Positions 23,217 to 34,758 of a stretch of DNA of 64,000 nucleotides are shown in pieces. This stretch comes from Alloteropsis semialata. Its lineage: Eukaryota > Streptophyta > Magnoliopsida > Poales > Poaceae. The first letter of the stretch is position 1. Each line of letters opens with the position of its first letter. The DNA is taken from the NCBI GenBank assembly GCA_004135705.1, contig CM014271.1:12147847-12211846 (forward strand), read 5' to 3'. The notes beneath the pieces were generated by a model, which saw only the letters and a program-made list of their open reading frames with translations, had not been told where the DNA came from and ran no database searches. The translations under genes and the position numbers were made by a program.

Positions 23217-26200
23217 CTAGACGAAGTACTTCTTCAGCCTGTCTTTGTTCCAAGTGAATGGCTCTTCGGTGCCGTCCAGCTTTTGCAAAGTGAATGCAGC
23301 TGGCATGTCTGTTTGCGAAGCCAAGAAAGGACCTTCCCATTTCGGCTCGAATTTGCCAGTCGCCTCTGACCTTCACAGCACCATGTCGCCAGTAGTGATG
23401 TCTTTGTATTTAAGGCGCTTGTTCTTCCATCTTCGAGTCTCATCTTGATATTCATCGACGTTTTGAGCCGCTTGCAGCCTGATTGACTCAACAGTGTCTT
23501 TTGCGACCTCTTCGTCTTCGGGGCTCTGCACGGCGGGGGCTCTGAAGGATCTCAGCCTTATTTCTTCCGGCATCATTGCTTCTTCGCCGTAGAACAGCCT
23601 GAACGGTGTGAACTTCGTTGCTCGGGAAACAGAAGTGTTAGGGCCCCAAGTGACCCTTGGTAACTCTTCAACACATTTTCCTCGTGGCTGATCTGTTATG
23701 TTCTTCTTGACCCCCACGAAGATGATGCCATTTGCTTTCTCGACTGCGCCATTAGACTGAGGGTAGTAGACGGAAGCAAAACAAAGTTTGGTGCCGATCT
23801 AAAAACAGAACCTCCGAAACTCCGCGCTATCAAACTGCTTTCCATTATCCACCGTCAACTCCCTTGGGACCCCGAAGCGGCACACAATGCTCTGCCAGAA
23901 AAACTTCGTTACGACTGCCGAAGTTGTGCGTTGTACCAGCTTCGATTCTATCCACTTCGGGAAGTACTCCACCGCGAACAGAGCAAATTTGTAATTTCGG
24001 GGAGCCGGGGGTAAAGGACCAACAATGTCCAAGCCCCATCGCACCAGCGGCAACATAGGAGGTATGAGCTGTACTTCGTGCGAAGAACTTCGGCTGACCG
24101 GGGCATGAAGCTAGCAAGTATTGCACTTTCTGAGAGTCTCTTCTGCATCTGTTAAAGCAGTTGGCCAGTAAAAACCTTGCTTGAAGGCTTTAGCCACCAA
24201 TTTCCTGGTTCCCATATGCGAAGAGCACATGCCGTTATGGATGTCTTCGAGCAGTTGCACCCCGTCTTCCCTGGAAATGCATTTCAACAGCGGTGAACAT
24301 ACTCCTTTCTTGTACAGGACTTCGTTGATTACGATATAATTTTGAGCCCTGTGCTGCATTCTGCTTCGGTCTTTCTGGTCTTCAGGTTCAAAGTACCCTT
24401 TGAGAAAAGCAATAATCGGGGACCTCTAGTCTTCGCTGGAGATGGCATTAATGAATTTAACTGGAGGCTCATCGCTGTCAACTGACTTATGGTGCAATAC
24501 CTCGTAAAACACATCAGGCGGCTTCTGAGTTTTTTGAGCCGCTGCTTTTGCCAAAGCATCAGCCTTGCCATTCAAGCTTCTGTGAATTGACTTCACCGAA
24601 AACCCCAAGAAGTATTTCTCCATTGCCCTTACTGCCGCAAGATACTTTGCCATTCCTGGATCCCTGGCTTTGTTGCTCTTCGCAATGTGACCCTGAATGA
24701 GATCAGAATCTGTCTTGATGACCAGCCTTCGCGTGCCTAGAGCTCTTGCCTTTTTATGAGGGCCAGCAAGAGCCCCTCGTACTCTGCCACATTGTTTGTG
24801 GCGGATTCGAAGTTCAACCGCACTGCATAACGAAGCTTGATACCTGACGGAGAGGTTAAGATCGCCGAAGCTCCAGCCCATCTGCACAATAAGCACCATC
24901 ACAGTGAACCTCCCAGTAATCAACCGCAACCTCATGATCTTCCTCTGACCTTGGCGTCCAGTCTGCTATGAAGTCTACCAGCACTTGTGACTTTACAGCC
25001 TTCCTGGAAACGAAGTTAACAACATACTCCGCGATCTCGGCAGACCACTTTGCGATACGCCCCGAAGCTTCCTTGTTCTCGAAGACGTTAAGTAATGGGA
25101 ATGAAGTTGGTACAGTGATGTTATGGCTTTGAAAATAGTGGCAAAGCTTGCGAGAGGCCATAACAACTACATAAGCCATTTTTTCCACCTCGGAGTAGAA
25201 TTTTTTCGTCCCGGTCAAAGCTTCCGACAAGAAATAGATAGGTGCATGAAAGCTCTGGCCATTTTTGAGTCTCTCCTCGACTAAGACTGCGCTAAGGGCG
25301 GACTCAGACGCCACGATGTATAGAAGGAGGTCTACTTTTGGAGTTGGGCTGGTTAACACCACTGTGTGTTCAATGTAACTCTTCAGATCTTCGAAGGCTT
25401 GTTGTTGCTCTGGTCCCCAGAAAAACATTTAAGTGACCCTGAGCGCCTCGAAGAAAGGGAGGCTCCGCTCTGCCGATCTCAAAATGAACCGCCCCAAAGA
25501 CGCCAATCTCCCAGTTAATTTTTGCAATTCCTTCTTCGATCTCAGTGTCCTCATGTTTCTCAACGCCAAGATCTTTTCTGGGTTGGCCTGGATCCCCGTC
25601 TTTGAAATCATGCATCCCAACAACTTTCCTGCTGAAACCCCGAAGACACATTTTTCTGGATTAAGCCGTAGACCAAACCTTCTCAGGTTGGCGAAAGTTT
25701 CAGCGAGGTCTTTTACGTGATCTTCTGCCTTCTTGCTTCGCACCACCACATCGTCCACATACGCGGAGACGTTAGTGTCAAACTGCCCCTCCAGCACAGT
25801 TCTTATCATCATATTGAAGATTGGCCCTGCATTCTTTAGGCCCTCTGGCATGCGAACTAAGCAATATAGCCTGAAGGGTGTGGTGAAGCTCGTCTTCTCC
25901 TCATCTTCCTGCTTCATCCAGACCTGGTGATACCCCGAAAAACAGTCCAGCAGAGAGATCAACTCACAACCTGCAGCGGAGTCCACTAGAGCGTCGATCC
26001 TTAGCAATGGATAATCGTCCTTCGGACACGCCTTGTTGAGGTCTGTAAAATTGATACACATATGCTAGCTTCCGTTCTTTTTTGGTACCATTACTATGTT
26101 CGCCAGCCACTTCGGATACTTTACTTCGCGTATGACGCGAGCCTCCAACAGATTTTGCACTTCGGCTTCAGTTGCCCTCCTTCGCACTTTGGACAAGACA

Positions 26201-27099
26201 CGAAGTTTTTGCTTTCTGGGTCTTACCCTTGGATCCACATTGAGCTCATGTTCGATCACTTCTCTCGGGACTCCTGTGAGGTCCCGCTTAGACCACGCGA
26301 AGACGTCTTGGTTCTGCACCAAGCAAGCCAGAAGCGCCTCCTGGCGGGACTGGTCCAAGTCTGCGCCAATGCACACCATCACGCCAGATGCACCTCTGGG
26401 CAGCGGTACCTTCTTGGTGTCCCCCTGAGGTTGGACCCTTCCGATCTCCTCTTTTGCTTCTTCAAAGTCGGGAGGGATTGAGTCTTCGATTACATGAATA
26501 GGCTTTTGCATAATAGCCATATTCCGCTCCCTTCTTCGAGCATCCTCCTGATCTTCGAACACCGTCACCACTCCGCCCAGAGTTGGTATCTTCATGCAGA
26601 GATAAGCACTATGAATAACTGCTAAGAATTTGTTGATTATCCCCCTGCTGAACATCGCTGTGTATGGATACGGGATATCCACAATGTCGAAGGTTATGAC
26701 CTCCGTTCGTGTTTGATGACCTTCGCCAAACGTGACATTGATATCCATTTTCCCGATTGCCTCAATTCGCCTCCGTCCGAAACCAAATAATGGAGTCTCG
26801 GAGGGCAGCAGACTTCACTCGTCGAATCCCGTCTGTAAGAATGCTCTGTGGAAGTGGTCCGTGCCATACAAGTGCTTCTCATTTTTGCCAACAATCGCTC
26901 TGATAACCATCGTGTCTTCGTGAGGGTAGCGCTTGATATGCAGGTCCTGCTCCGTGAAGGTAATGGGTACATGAGACTATTCGTCGTGCAAAACTGTCCC
27001 CTCCGACACATGATTGACGGAGCGAAGGTGTTCACACTTCTGCCTCTTTGAGAGAAATGTTGCGTCTCCCGAGCCTCCTGTGATGGCATTGACCACATT
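23217..27099 (-). pseudogene. pol of the Tat-type element (protease region, RT, two RNase H, integrase)
   Basis: After gag, ITGGSGDATFLSKRQK opens the protease region. Its later part (PYPYTAMFSRGIINKF, YLCMKIPTLGGVVTVF) is present, but the active-site D-(S/G)-(G/S)-S block is not readable. RT: DLNKACPKDDYPL, LLDCFSGYHQV, PEGLKNAGPIFN and YVDDVVV (about 25760). RNase H: SALSAVLVEER, YFLSEALTGTKKFYSEVEKM. A second RNase H-like segment has WEVHCDGAYC, SATNNVAEYEGLLAG across a frameshift, VIKTDSDLIQGH and KADALAKAAAQ. Integrase: HNGMCSSHMGTRKL with CNTC (HHCC), LDIVGPLPPAPRNYKF, LTVDNGKQFD, and an end KDRLKKYFV then TAG (23219-23217). Stops at 26062, 25429 and elsewhere break it. Confidence 0.92.
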
Positions 27100-29023
27100 T
27101 ACTCTTTGCTGGGAGGACTCGGCCCGTTCCTCTCTGTCTTCGGCTCTTCTTTCTTCTCTAGGGCGCTCGGAGAGGTGCCTGGGAAGATCATGGCCTTGAG
27201 ACTGCATCGAGCCCCCCCACGGCGCCGGATAGTACGGCGGATGTGGCTGGGTGAAGATCGGCGACTGCGGAGGCGGCGGGAGCATCGGCACATAGCTACT
27301 TGCCATGAAAGACTGCCCCTGCGGCCAATAATTTGCCGGCCTGTACTGGGTAGAGTCGACGGTCCCCGAAGTGTAGCTCACAGCTCTCGTCTGCTGATGC
27401 TTTTTTCGGTCTTCCTCCTCCGCCATTCTCCTCTTTGTTTCCATAGCATCTGAGCACTCTGCAGCGAAGTGTCCCTGATCCCTTTCGTGGAAAAAACAAT
27501 AGGACATTTTTCCTTCACCTTCCTTCTTCTGGCCTCTCCTGGGCCTTTTCTGCGACCTCCACGACCTCCGCGGCCTCCACGGTCTGCAGCTCCACCTCTT
27601 CCTGAACCCCCCGCTACCGACTCCGACGTAGCGCAACTCTGCGAAGGCTGGTTCTGTTGAGAAGGCTCGCTTGCGACACTGTTAACATTGCGGCCTTTAC
27701 CCGGGAAATCTCCTTTCCCCGAAGGTTGCTGCTTCTGCTCTTTCCAGTAACTCTGCGGCCAAAACTTCTTGCTCTTCTTCCCCTGATTCTGGTCCTCAAG
27801 CCGCCTGCGCCGACCTCGGTCCGATCTGTAGTACGTCTGCATGATCTCGAGAGCTTTCGCTCAGACCGGGGCTGACACCTGTCCAGGAACTCCACGCACG
27901 CCCCCATCCTAAGGCCCCTGATTGTTGCGTAGATGACAGTGTCTTCGCATACATTCGGTGCCCTGGAGTGCAACTGCACGAAGCGCTTCAAATACTTCTG
28001 GAGCGTCTCCTTATTGCCTTGACAACAAGAGTGCAAGTCCCCTGCTGTCAGCTCCTCCGGCTGAAAACCCTGGAAGTTCTCATATAGCTTGTCCCTGAGC
28101 TCCTTCCCGGCGTAGATTTTGCCTCTTGGCAAGCTTGCGTACCACTGCTGCGCCGGGCCCTTGATCTCCATGATAAATGCCTTTGCCTTGACTACCTCAT
28201 CTCCACCGGCAGCCGATATAGCCGTTTCATACCTCAATAGAAACTCCCTCGGGTCCGACTGCTCATCGTACTCCGGCATGGAGGCTGGCAGTCTAAACCT
28301 GGCCAGCCACGACGTTTGCTCCAGTTGCACAAAGAGCGGAGTGGTTGCCAGTGACGACCTGCCCGGCCTTCATGGCTCAGCGATGAACTTTGTCGCCGTG
28401 GGCTCCAGGTCCTCCTTGGCTACTTCCTCGACGTTCGACTACGCACCGCCCTCGCCACAATGCTCAACCAGCTGGGGCGAAGCAGCTAGTGGGCAGAGCC
28501 TTGCGATCTGCTCCTGCAACTTCTTGTTCTCTTCCGCAAGTTGAGCCAAGGTGGCCTACAACTATGGGTCTTCTCTTCGGTGATGCGCATCCTCGCGCAG
28601 ACGTCGCATGTGCTCCACCTGCTTCCTCTTCTTAGCCACCTCCTGCCTCAATAAGTCGAAGCGAAGGTTGTCTTCGTGTTGTTTCTTCGTGGCCTCGTCC
28701 TCAATTTTGGGGTCCGCCCCCTTGGCGATCGCTGCCGCCGTCTTCGAGCGAGTCTGCGCGTGCAAGGACGATGGTTTGCTTGCATTGTATTTCTGCAACA
28801 GCAAACCTTCGACCCTACGCAATGCTTGTATGTCTTCTTCTGGGACACCTGCCTCCAGGAGACCCACTTCGAGGTCCCTAGTGTCCAGGTCTTCAAGCGT
28901 CGGCTCTTCACCCAAGGAGGCTCGCGGTATCTGCGAGTCCGCTGTGGTCAGAGCCTGCTGTGCCGCCGACGGGTCATCGGCCGGCCTTTGTGTAGTGGCT
29001 TTTGATTTTTTGCTGTTTGGCAT
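27100..29023 (-). pseudogene. gag of the Tat-type element
   Basis: The ATG at 29023 opens a frame starting MPNSKKSKATTQRPADD, with a charged coiled-coil-like region (RFDLLRQEVAKKRKQVEHM) up to a stop at 28562. The capsid part continues from about 28340: LARFRLPASMPEYDEQSDP, LLRYETAISAAGGD, AKAFIMEIKGPAQQWY, LPRGKIYAGKELRDKLYENF and LQKYLKRFVQLHSRAPN. This is the retrotransposon gag domain that builds the particle. A Gly/Arg-rich part (about 27640-27560) precedes the knuckle CFFHERDQGHFAAEC near 27500-27450. Stops at 28562 and about 28440, and frame changes near 27850 and 27640, interrupt it. Confidence 0.85.
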
Positions 29024-29042
29024 AGTGGTACTTTAGAACGAA

Positions 29043-29057
29043 CCACGGTGGGTGCCA
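29043..29057 (-). promoter_or_regulatory. Primer-binding site of the Tat-type element
   Basis: Three bases inside the 5' LTR the minus strand reads TGGCACCCACCGTGG. TGG at the start pairs with the CCA tail of a tRNA, as in all LTR elements. It is not the common initiator-Met site (TGGTATCAGAGC). I cannot name the tRNA without a search. Confidence 0.7.
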
Positions 29058-29060
29058 GAC

Positions 29061-29619
29061 TGTTGGGTATTACTTCCAGAATGGTGGAAGGGACCTCCGT
29101 GCCCTTCTCTACGGAAAGTGCCAAACACTTCCCTCTACCCTAAGGGGACAACATAGAACAACAATGCACTTTTCCTCCCCATAAGGATCCGTCCCCAAAC
29201 CACGGGTCGGTGCTCTTATTTATAGAGTTTACACTATTAAGTTTGATTACATTCATACCCCTGTACATGGTATCCCCAGGTTGATTGCAACAATGCCCCT
29301 GTATGCCGTACCAAAGTTACCCTTACATAGGTCATTTCCCTCCGTGGGCCCCGTCACGAAGTCCGTACGAACCCTACGGGGCCCAGCAGTCTTTCGGTGC
29401 CTCCACCCCCTCTGTGCAGCTTGAAGTCCCGAAGCGGACTTCGCTCCACTTCGCTCTGCCTCCGGTGTCGTTCCGCAACGACCGGGATGACGCCGCGGCA
29501 TCCACATCGCCCGAAGGTCCCCGAAGTCCTGTTCTCTTGCAAGCACTTTGGTAAGAACATGGTCAACTAAAAATGTGTCTGAACTCCCGGAGGTTGCCTG
29601 GGGCGAATCCTCCCCAACA
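29061..29619 (-). repeat. 5' LTR of the Tat-type element
   Basis: This is the partner of the LTR at 17925-18485, with the same termini (tgttgggtattact and cctccccaaca). It is the upstream LTR for gag-pol, which is read leftwards. A plus-strand reading contains tatttatagag near 29218 (also in the partner), so its complement, ctctataaata, is a plausible TATA box for the element transcript. Confidence 0.95.
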
Positions 29620-29624
29620 TTATG

Positions 29625-30508
29625 CAAATCGGTTGATGTGGGGTTTAATCAAATTCTATCAAATCTTTTAGCTGTTTGATGCCCCACACCTGAGAGTTGA
29701 GATCCCGTTGTTGTTTCTGTAGATTAAGGGAAAGGGAGAGATTAAGAGTAGGAGGAAGTAAGGAATAGTAATTATTAACTTCCTTTCCAAAATAATAGGT
29801 TCTATCGACTTGCCTGGTCTTCATGGGCTTACAGCTGGGGGTGATCAAAGAGCCGTCCCGAAGTCTAGCATAGAGGGCCGGCAGCAGCGGAGCAGTGTGG
29901 AGACCGACGAGGAGGAGTGGACGGTAGGTGCAGCAGGGTCTTGGCAGAGCGGCGGGGTCGTGCTTCCCTTGCTACAGGCGGAGCCGCGGAGGACGGCTCG
30001 GGCATCATGACCTTCGGAAGGGCAGAGTGACGGACGGCCGCGAACGTGGAGAGGCGAGTTGGGATCGCACGCGGGTAGTGGCGCACGGAAGGTAGGCGGA
30101 GGGAGACACAGGCGGCGAGCGCCGCAGGAGGCGGAGGGAGCCGAGGCCGGGCGTCGGCATTTTCTCGAACACCCGCGAGAGCCCCGTTCCGCAGCTTAAC
30201 GGGCGCGACACCCGCTTCGACCCGTATCGGACGGTGGATGTCTCGAGATGGCCGGATCCGACGGCTGACTGGCTAACGGGCGACGTGGACCCGTTAGCCG
30301 CCCGCAGAATGACCCAGTTTTCGTATTGTAGAGATTATCAAAATAGAAATATTGACATCATGTTTCTATATTGTGTACATAATTTGCCTGTGCCCTGTGA
30401 TGTACTCCTCTCCAAAGTAGACCTTGTACTGGCACATTCATTCTACCTTGTATTTCAATTCATATAATGTGTTTGTCTTACTTCTGTTTACTTATTGCTG
30501 ACTTGCAG
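29625..30508. other. Intergenic stretch, GC-rich 29830-30310
   Basis: A GC-rich block (29830-30310) with frames in every phase and no conserved domain, then AT-rich DNA. It precedes a candidate exon whose acceptor (acttgcag) ends at 30508. It could hold the promoter and first exon of that gene, but no ATG-to-donor path is clear. Confidence 0.35.
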
Positions 30509-30817
30509 GCAATCGCAGAAATGTTCCATGAGTTGCTTGCAAGCATGGCTGAAGTTAGTGATGAGGTGCTTAAAGCTAAGGTCACAATCCAGGCACAGAG
30601 TGAAAAGATGGCTGGTCGCATCAATGAGCTCAATGGATCAGTGGCTGATAGTCTATATTATGTCCTAAAGGAAGACCTCAATCGCAAATACGAAGGAATT
30701 GGTGATGACTGTAAGCGTATTCATACTGCTATAGGGCTGCTTCGTGATAGTGAGCGGCCTTGTTGTTCACTGTGTACTCAACAACCTCTGAACACTTTGA
30801 CCTCGACAAAGTTGTAG
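30509..30817 (+). CDS. Unidentified terminal exon, helix-rich protein
   Basis: An open exon begins after a good splice acceptor (ttattgctgacttgcag) and runs 102 codons to a TAG at 30815-30817. It encodes AIAEMFHELLASMAEVSDEV, then AQSEKMAGRINELNGSVAD, LKEDLNRKYEGIGDDCKRIH and a Cys-containing tail (RPCCSLCTQQPL). The composition is that of an alpha-helical, possibly coiled-coil segment. I do not recognise the family. The codon use and splice acceptor look gene-like, but no upstream exon could be joined with confidence. It may be a remnant or the last exon of a transposon gene. Confidence 0.4.
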   Translation, partial: AIAEMFHELLASMAEVSDEVLKAKVTIQAQSEKMAGRINELNGSVADSLYYVLKEDLNRKYEGIGDDCKRIHTAIGLLRDSERPCCSLCTQQPLNTLTSTKL

Positions 30818-31328
30818 CTGCTGCGTGATCAACTTCGATGGTGTTGTTCACCTATCATTTTTCCTGATGATGCTGTAGTCATGAGTGGAAATTATGATGT
30901 ATAACTTCCTATTTACTGCATGTAACTCGGTGTTCAGTACTAGTCCATTTTTGCTTAAAACTGTTATGTCGTTTATTTGTTCATGCCTTCTGTACTCTTT
31001 CTATTTTGTGAGTCAATAAGTCAGCAACATGTTGTGCCTCTTGTTCTCAGTGACCAGTCAATATGAACTTTGTTATAGTTTTGTATTCGGATTGTATTAC
31101 ATTCATGTATCATATTGTCTTGATTTGTTATTATCTCTGCTGCGAATGTCAAACTATGAAATACAATATTTGGCAAACCCATTAACTAACCGTTCTTTTG
31201 TACCCAAGTACTCATACACTTATTTATGATGCAGTGAACTTGCACATGTTCACCTCTTACGACATATCCTAACTTCAATAATGCTCTGTGTGGAGTGCAT
31301 CATTTATTACAACTTAAAATCATTTCTT
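30818..31328. other. AT-rich intergenic DNA
   Basis: About 510 bases between the unidentified plus-strand exon and the 3' end of the FAR1-like gene. It probably contains both 3' untranslated regions. Nothing else is seen. Confidence 0.5.
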
Positions 31329-33345
31329 CTAATGTTTCTTCTTCCAAGCTTCCCAAGATTTCATGTTTGTGTTTGGTGGCCTTCCTCCCATGTATGCTCG
31401 AATTGGGCATGCAGTAGGTATGTCTGTTTCGCCGAGGCAAATGAGTTCACGCAATTCGCCCTCAACTGCATCATCCTTCATGTTCTCTGCTATGTGCGCA
31501 TTTAGTGCTTCCATTGCTATTCTGAAATTAGATTCGGACACCTCCTTTGTACCATTTGCCATTTGTAAGACCTTCATTAGGAGCATCTTCTTCTGAATTC
31601 GATCGATGCTTTTGATGATCATTATATTTTCTTTCCCACTACAGTCATCTATGTTTGCACATGTTGCTTCCTTTGTCCACCTTTTCATTATGTTGTTAGG
31701 AGGTATGTGCTTCTGATCAAGGTGCACCAGAACCTGCATTCAACAACATTGTATTGTTACTTTTTGTGCTACTGACGAGTAATCATAAATTTCATTACGC
31801 TATCCTCAAATACATTGAAACCACCAAATTTTGGTATACCTTAAGTGTGTGTCTGCACAATAAGCCCATGTGGTTATACATGCCACAGCTGCACCAAATC
31901 TTGTCACCTTCGTAGTATATGATACGATATTGCCTGACATCATCTCCTTCAACATATTCTGAGTGGACGACAATGTACTCCTCTTCATTTATCTTCTCTC
32001 TAATCGCATATTTGCCCACCTTATATAATTCAATTGTGAATTTCTCATACATACGTGTTGTGTACACCGACATGGCATGTTTCTCGATGGGCACGTTTAT
32101 CCTTAGTCTCTTTGTTATCTGAACACATACAAACTATAGGAAATTTAGAATGTATTCAAATCAACATTACAACTATGGACATTAAGTTATATGCACCCAT
32201 GTCTTATAGCTCACCTGTTTTGATACATGTATCTACCTCGCTTCATCATCAATTATGTTGCTCAAGAGTTCATTGAACTTACTGACAAATAAGTGCATTG
32301 GGGCTGCTTTTTGTATAATTTCCTTTAGCATATGATTTGCGCTTTCGCTTCTCTGTGTACTTGTCATTCCAGCACAGAAAATTCCCATGAAGTACGGCTT
32401 TGCCCATTTTTGACTATGCTTGAACAATCTTTGTATGAAACTATTATCTTCTAGTTTGTAGTTTTTTACTAGCACTTCCCATTTCTTCTCAAACCTAACC
32501 TTGCTTGTCTCATATGTTATTAGCTTGTTGAAATCCTTCTTGAATCCACTGTACTTGCTATACACATTTCCCAGCTTTTTCTTCGCATCTTTTAGCACGT
32601 GCCACATGCACCAACGATGTCGGGTAGTCTTCAGTGTTGATTTAATAGCTTTTGCCATCGCAGCACATTGATCTGCCAACAAATACATTACATTTTAATG
32701 TAAACTATATTGGAGAAAACAATTATAACTACTTTCATGAATTCAACCATAGGATTCTATATTTCTTATTTTCGTATACCTGTAAGCATTGTGGAGGGTG
32801 CATTTCCTCCCATAATCTTCACAAAAGTTGAGAATGCCCATTCGAAGTCTGATGTAGTCTCAGTTGTCAGCAGAACACCTGCAAAAACTACTAATTGGAA
32901 ATGATTGTTTACTCCGATGAATAGGCTAAATGGTAGCTTGTACAAATTAGTGCGATATGTAGTGTCAAAGGTGACAACATCACTGAAATGTGTGTAATCC
33001 AATCGGTTCTTTCCGGTGCACCATAACATTGATTTAATTCTGCCTTCACCATCAACCTGGAACTTTATCTCCATACTCGGGTCACAATCTTTCATATGCT
33101 GAAGCAGTGCCCATGGTCCCCTGTCCTGAGAAACCCTATCATTGCCTTACAATTGGTTCTGCATGATGATGCATTGGGGTTCTTTCCCTGTGTCAAACAA
33201 AAAATTCGTTCATAGGAATATCGTTTATGTTTAAGAAACATAGAGGGTTATAGTAACTTGTACTTAACATTGCTTCGTACCTGGCATGAGCAGATGATGT
33301 CGACTCTTGTTCTGTAGTCTGCAGAGTTAGTTCTACTGCGACCAT

Positions 33346-33486
33346 GGCCTTGTTTAGTTCCAACGAATTTGACCAATTCGACCAAAAGTAATGCATTGAA
33401 AAACGTGCCTCCCTCTCACAGGACACGCTTCCCATTGTACTTTTTCTACAGGAAATTCGATCGATTCAACTGAACTAAACAAGGCC
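33346..33486. mobile_element. 141-bp MITE (GGCCTTGTTTAG ends) inside the FAR1-like exon
   Basis: Both ends read GGCCTTGTTTAGTTC inward (15 of 15). The flanking 3-mers are cat at 33343-33345 and 33487-33489. Removing the insert plus one flank restores the reading GIRYG-RSRTNS of the FAR1 DNA-binding domain, which proves the boundaries. A 3-bp duplication fits PIF/Harbinger or CACTA-type MITEs. GGCCTTGTTTAG ends are common on Tourist-like grass MITEs, though their preferred site is TAA. Confidence 0.9.
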
Positions 33487-33830
33487 CATATCGAATTCCA
33501 AAACCCTTCTCCCATGAATACATGTTGTAGAAATCATGGGCTTCCTGACAGGTGTTGAATGAAGTTTCAGGGAATGGAAAGAAAATGGGTTGTCCAAGAC
33601 GGTCAGGAGCCTGGCGCAAAGCTCTAGTCATAGCACTTTCTTCCCATGGAGCTAATTTGAAATCAGATCCAGATTTATCTCTCTTTCTGCACAATGTAAC
33701 ATATATTATGTAGTGGATACAAGTTAAATATCAGGCAAATAACCGGTATGGTGTGCTTACCGTTTCCTCCACGAATTTGAGGTTAGAATGCTTCTTGAGC
33801 TGTGATTGCTGCTCAAAGCAACCACTGGCA

Positions 33831-33876
33831 CATTAATAGAGACATTTTTTTCTCGAAAACATTAATAGAGGCATTT
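33831..33876. repeat. 17-bp direct repeat flanking a 12-bp insert (LINE-like micro-insertion)
   Basis: cattaatagagacattt (33831-33847) recurs as cattaatagaggcattt (33860-33876). Between them is ttttctcgaaaa. On the minus strand this is TTTTCGAGAAAA plus A-rich bases, like the extreme 3' tail of a LINE, flanked by a long target duplication. Removing 29 bases restores the frame NASINV-PVVALSSNHSSRS of the FAR1-like gene. Confidence 0.6.
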
Positions 33877-34758
33877 GGAATTGCCACTTCAGAAGGTGAT
33901 GTTCTTGATATTGCAGTTAATACAACACTATTAGCGTCTATGAATTGAGCTGGTTCTCATCGTGTGATACAGCAGAGACAACATTGCGGAACAAATAATC
34001 ATGTATTAGGTCTACAGTGATCCTCCTTTTTTGTTTCCAAATTTCAACTAAAGACGACAAAATCATCACTAATTACCACCATCTCAATACGTTTTCCTAC
34101 AAACATCTACTGAGCCTCAATGCTACATATATGCCACAATTGAAGCATGTAAACCAACTCTGATTTCTGCAGCTACACGAATCCTGACTTGCGAGTTCAT
34201 GCCCTTGTGTGCAGGGTTGCAAAATCCCAGATGGGGTTGTCTTCTCCGCTATCATCAACTCTACTCCACCTTGGTTCACACTAGATGGTTCCAAATCGAG
34301 CGGCCCTCCGGCGTGCCTAGGAGCGCTCCGCGGCGGTACACCGCCATTGGCATGGCCGTCGCCCCAAATTGTAGGCGCCTCCGTGAGCTTCAAGGGTTCT
34401 GGTCCAGGAACCAACTTCATAGATGTGACCTTTAGATCTGTCTTCTTCAGCTTGGATTGACTGGAATCGAGGGGAGCACTTGCGGCGGTCCCATCGACGG
34501 ACGCCATTGGTGAATACGAAGCTCGTCGGGTTGTCTATTCAGGTTGGATTAATTATAGTGGAGGGGAGTAGTTTGCGGCTGCGGACGCCATTGTCGGCGA
34601 AGCAAAGTTTGGAGAGGTGCAGCAACACGCAAACGATAGCGTGTATCCGAAACCACGCGCGGCCTCTGGATTCGAATTCGAATGCACATACCGCCTTTGA
34701 CTTCCGTTCGCCATTTGATCGGGCAACCTCTCTCTAATCGCTCACGCCGTTGGGGCAC

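Larger units (their letters stand above)
17925..29619 (-). mobile_element. Complete Ty3/gypsy retrotransposon, Tat lineage (RIRE2/Grande-like)
   Basis: The element has two LTRs of 561 and 559 bp, gag-pol on the minus strand and an antisense gene on the plus strand. Flanking 5-mers are tcatg (17920-17924) and ttatg (29620-29624), a 4/5 target duplication. Reading right to left: 5' LTR, primer-binding site, gag, protease region, RT, RNase H, a second RNase H-like segment, integrase, then a 4.7-kb region with the opposite-strand gene, polypurine tract and 3' LTR. Integrase downstream of RNase H is the Ty3/gypsy order. A duplicated RNase H and a long antisense gene after pol are traits of the Tat lineage. 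Multiple stops and frameshifts show it cannot transpose on its own. Confidence 0.92.
31329..34507 (-). pseudogene. FAR1/FHY3-like gene (MULE-derived), disrupted
   Basis: FAR1-related proteins are domesticated or active MULE transposases that bind DNA in the nucleus. A likely first exon starts MASVDGTAASAPLDSS (34507). Exon 33686-33281 carries the FAR1 DNA-binding domain: FNTCQEAHDFYNMYSWEKGF, GIRYG, then RSRTNSADYRTRVDIICSCQ. A 141-bp MITE sits between GIRYG and RSRTNS. Exon 33187-32780 has NCKAMI and the DDE region start (VVTFDTTYRTN, FVKIMGG). Exon 32672-32215 has DQCAAMAKAI, HRWCMWHVLKDA and TSTQRSESAN, with a TAG stop (32235-32233) in frame before the donor. Exon 32118-31840 has the SWIM zinc finger WCSCGMYNHMGLLCRHTLK. 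The last exon, 31733-31329, ends SWEAWKKKH. Junctions keep phase. A 29-bp insertion disrupts an upstream exon. No MULE ends were found, so origin as a host gene or as an element is open. Confidence 0.88.
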
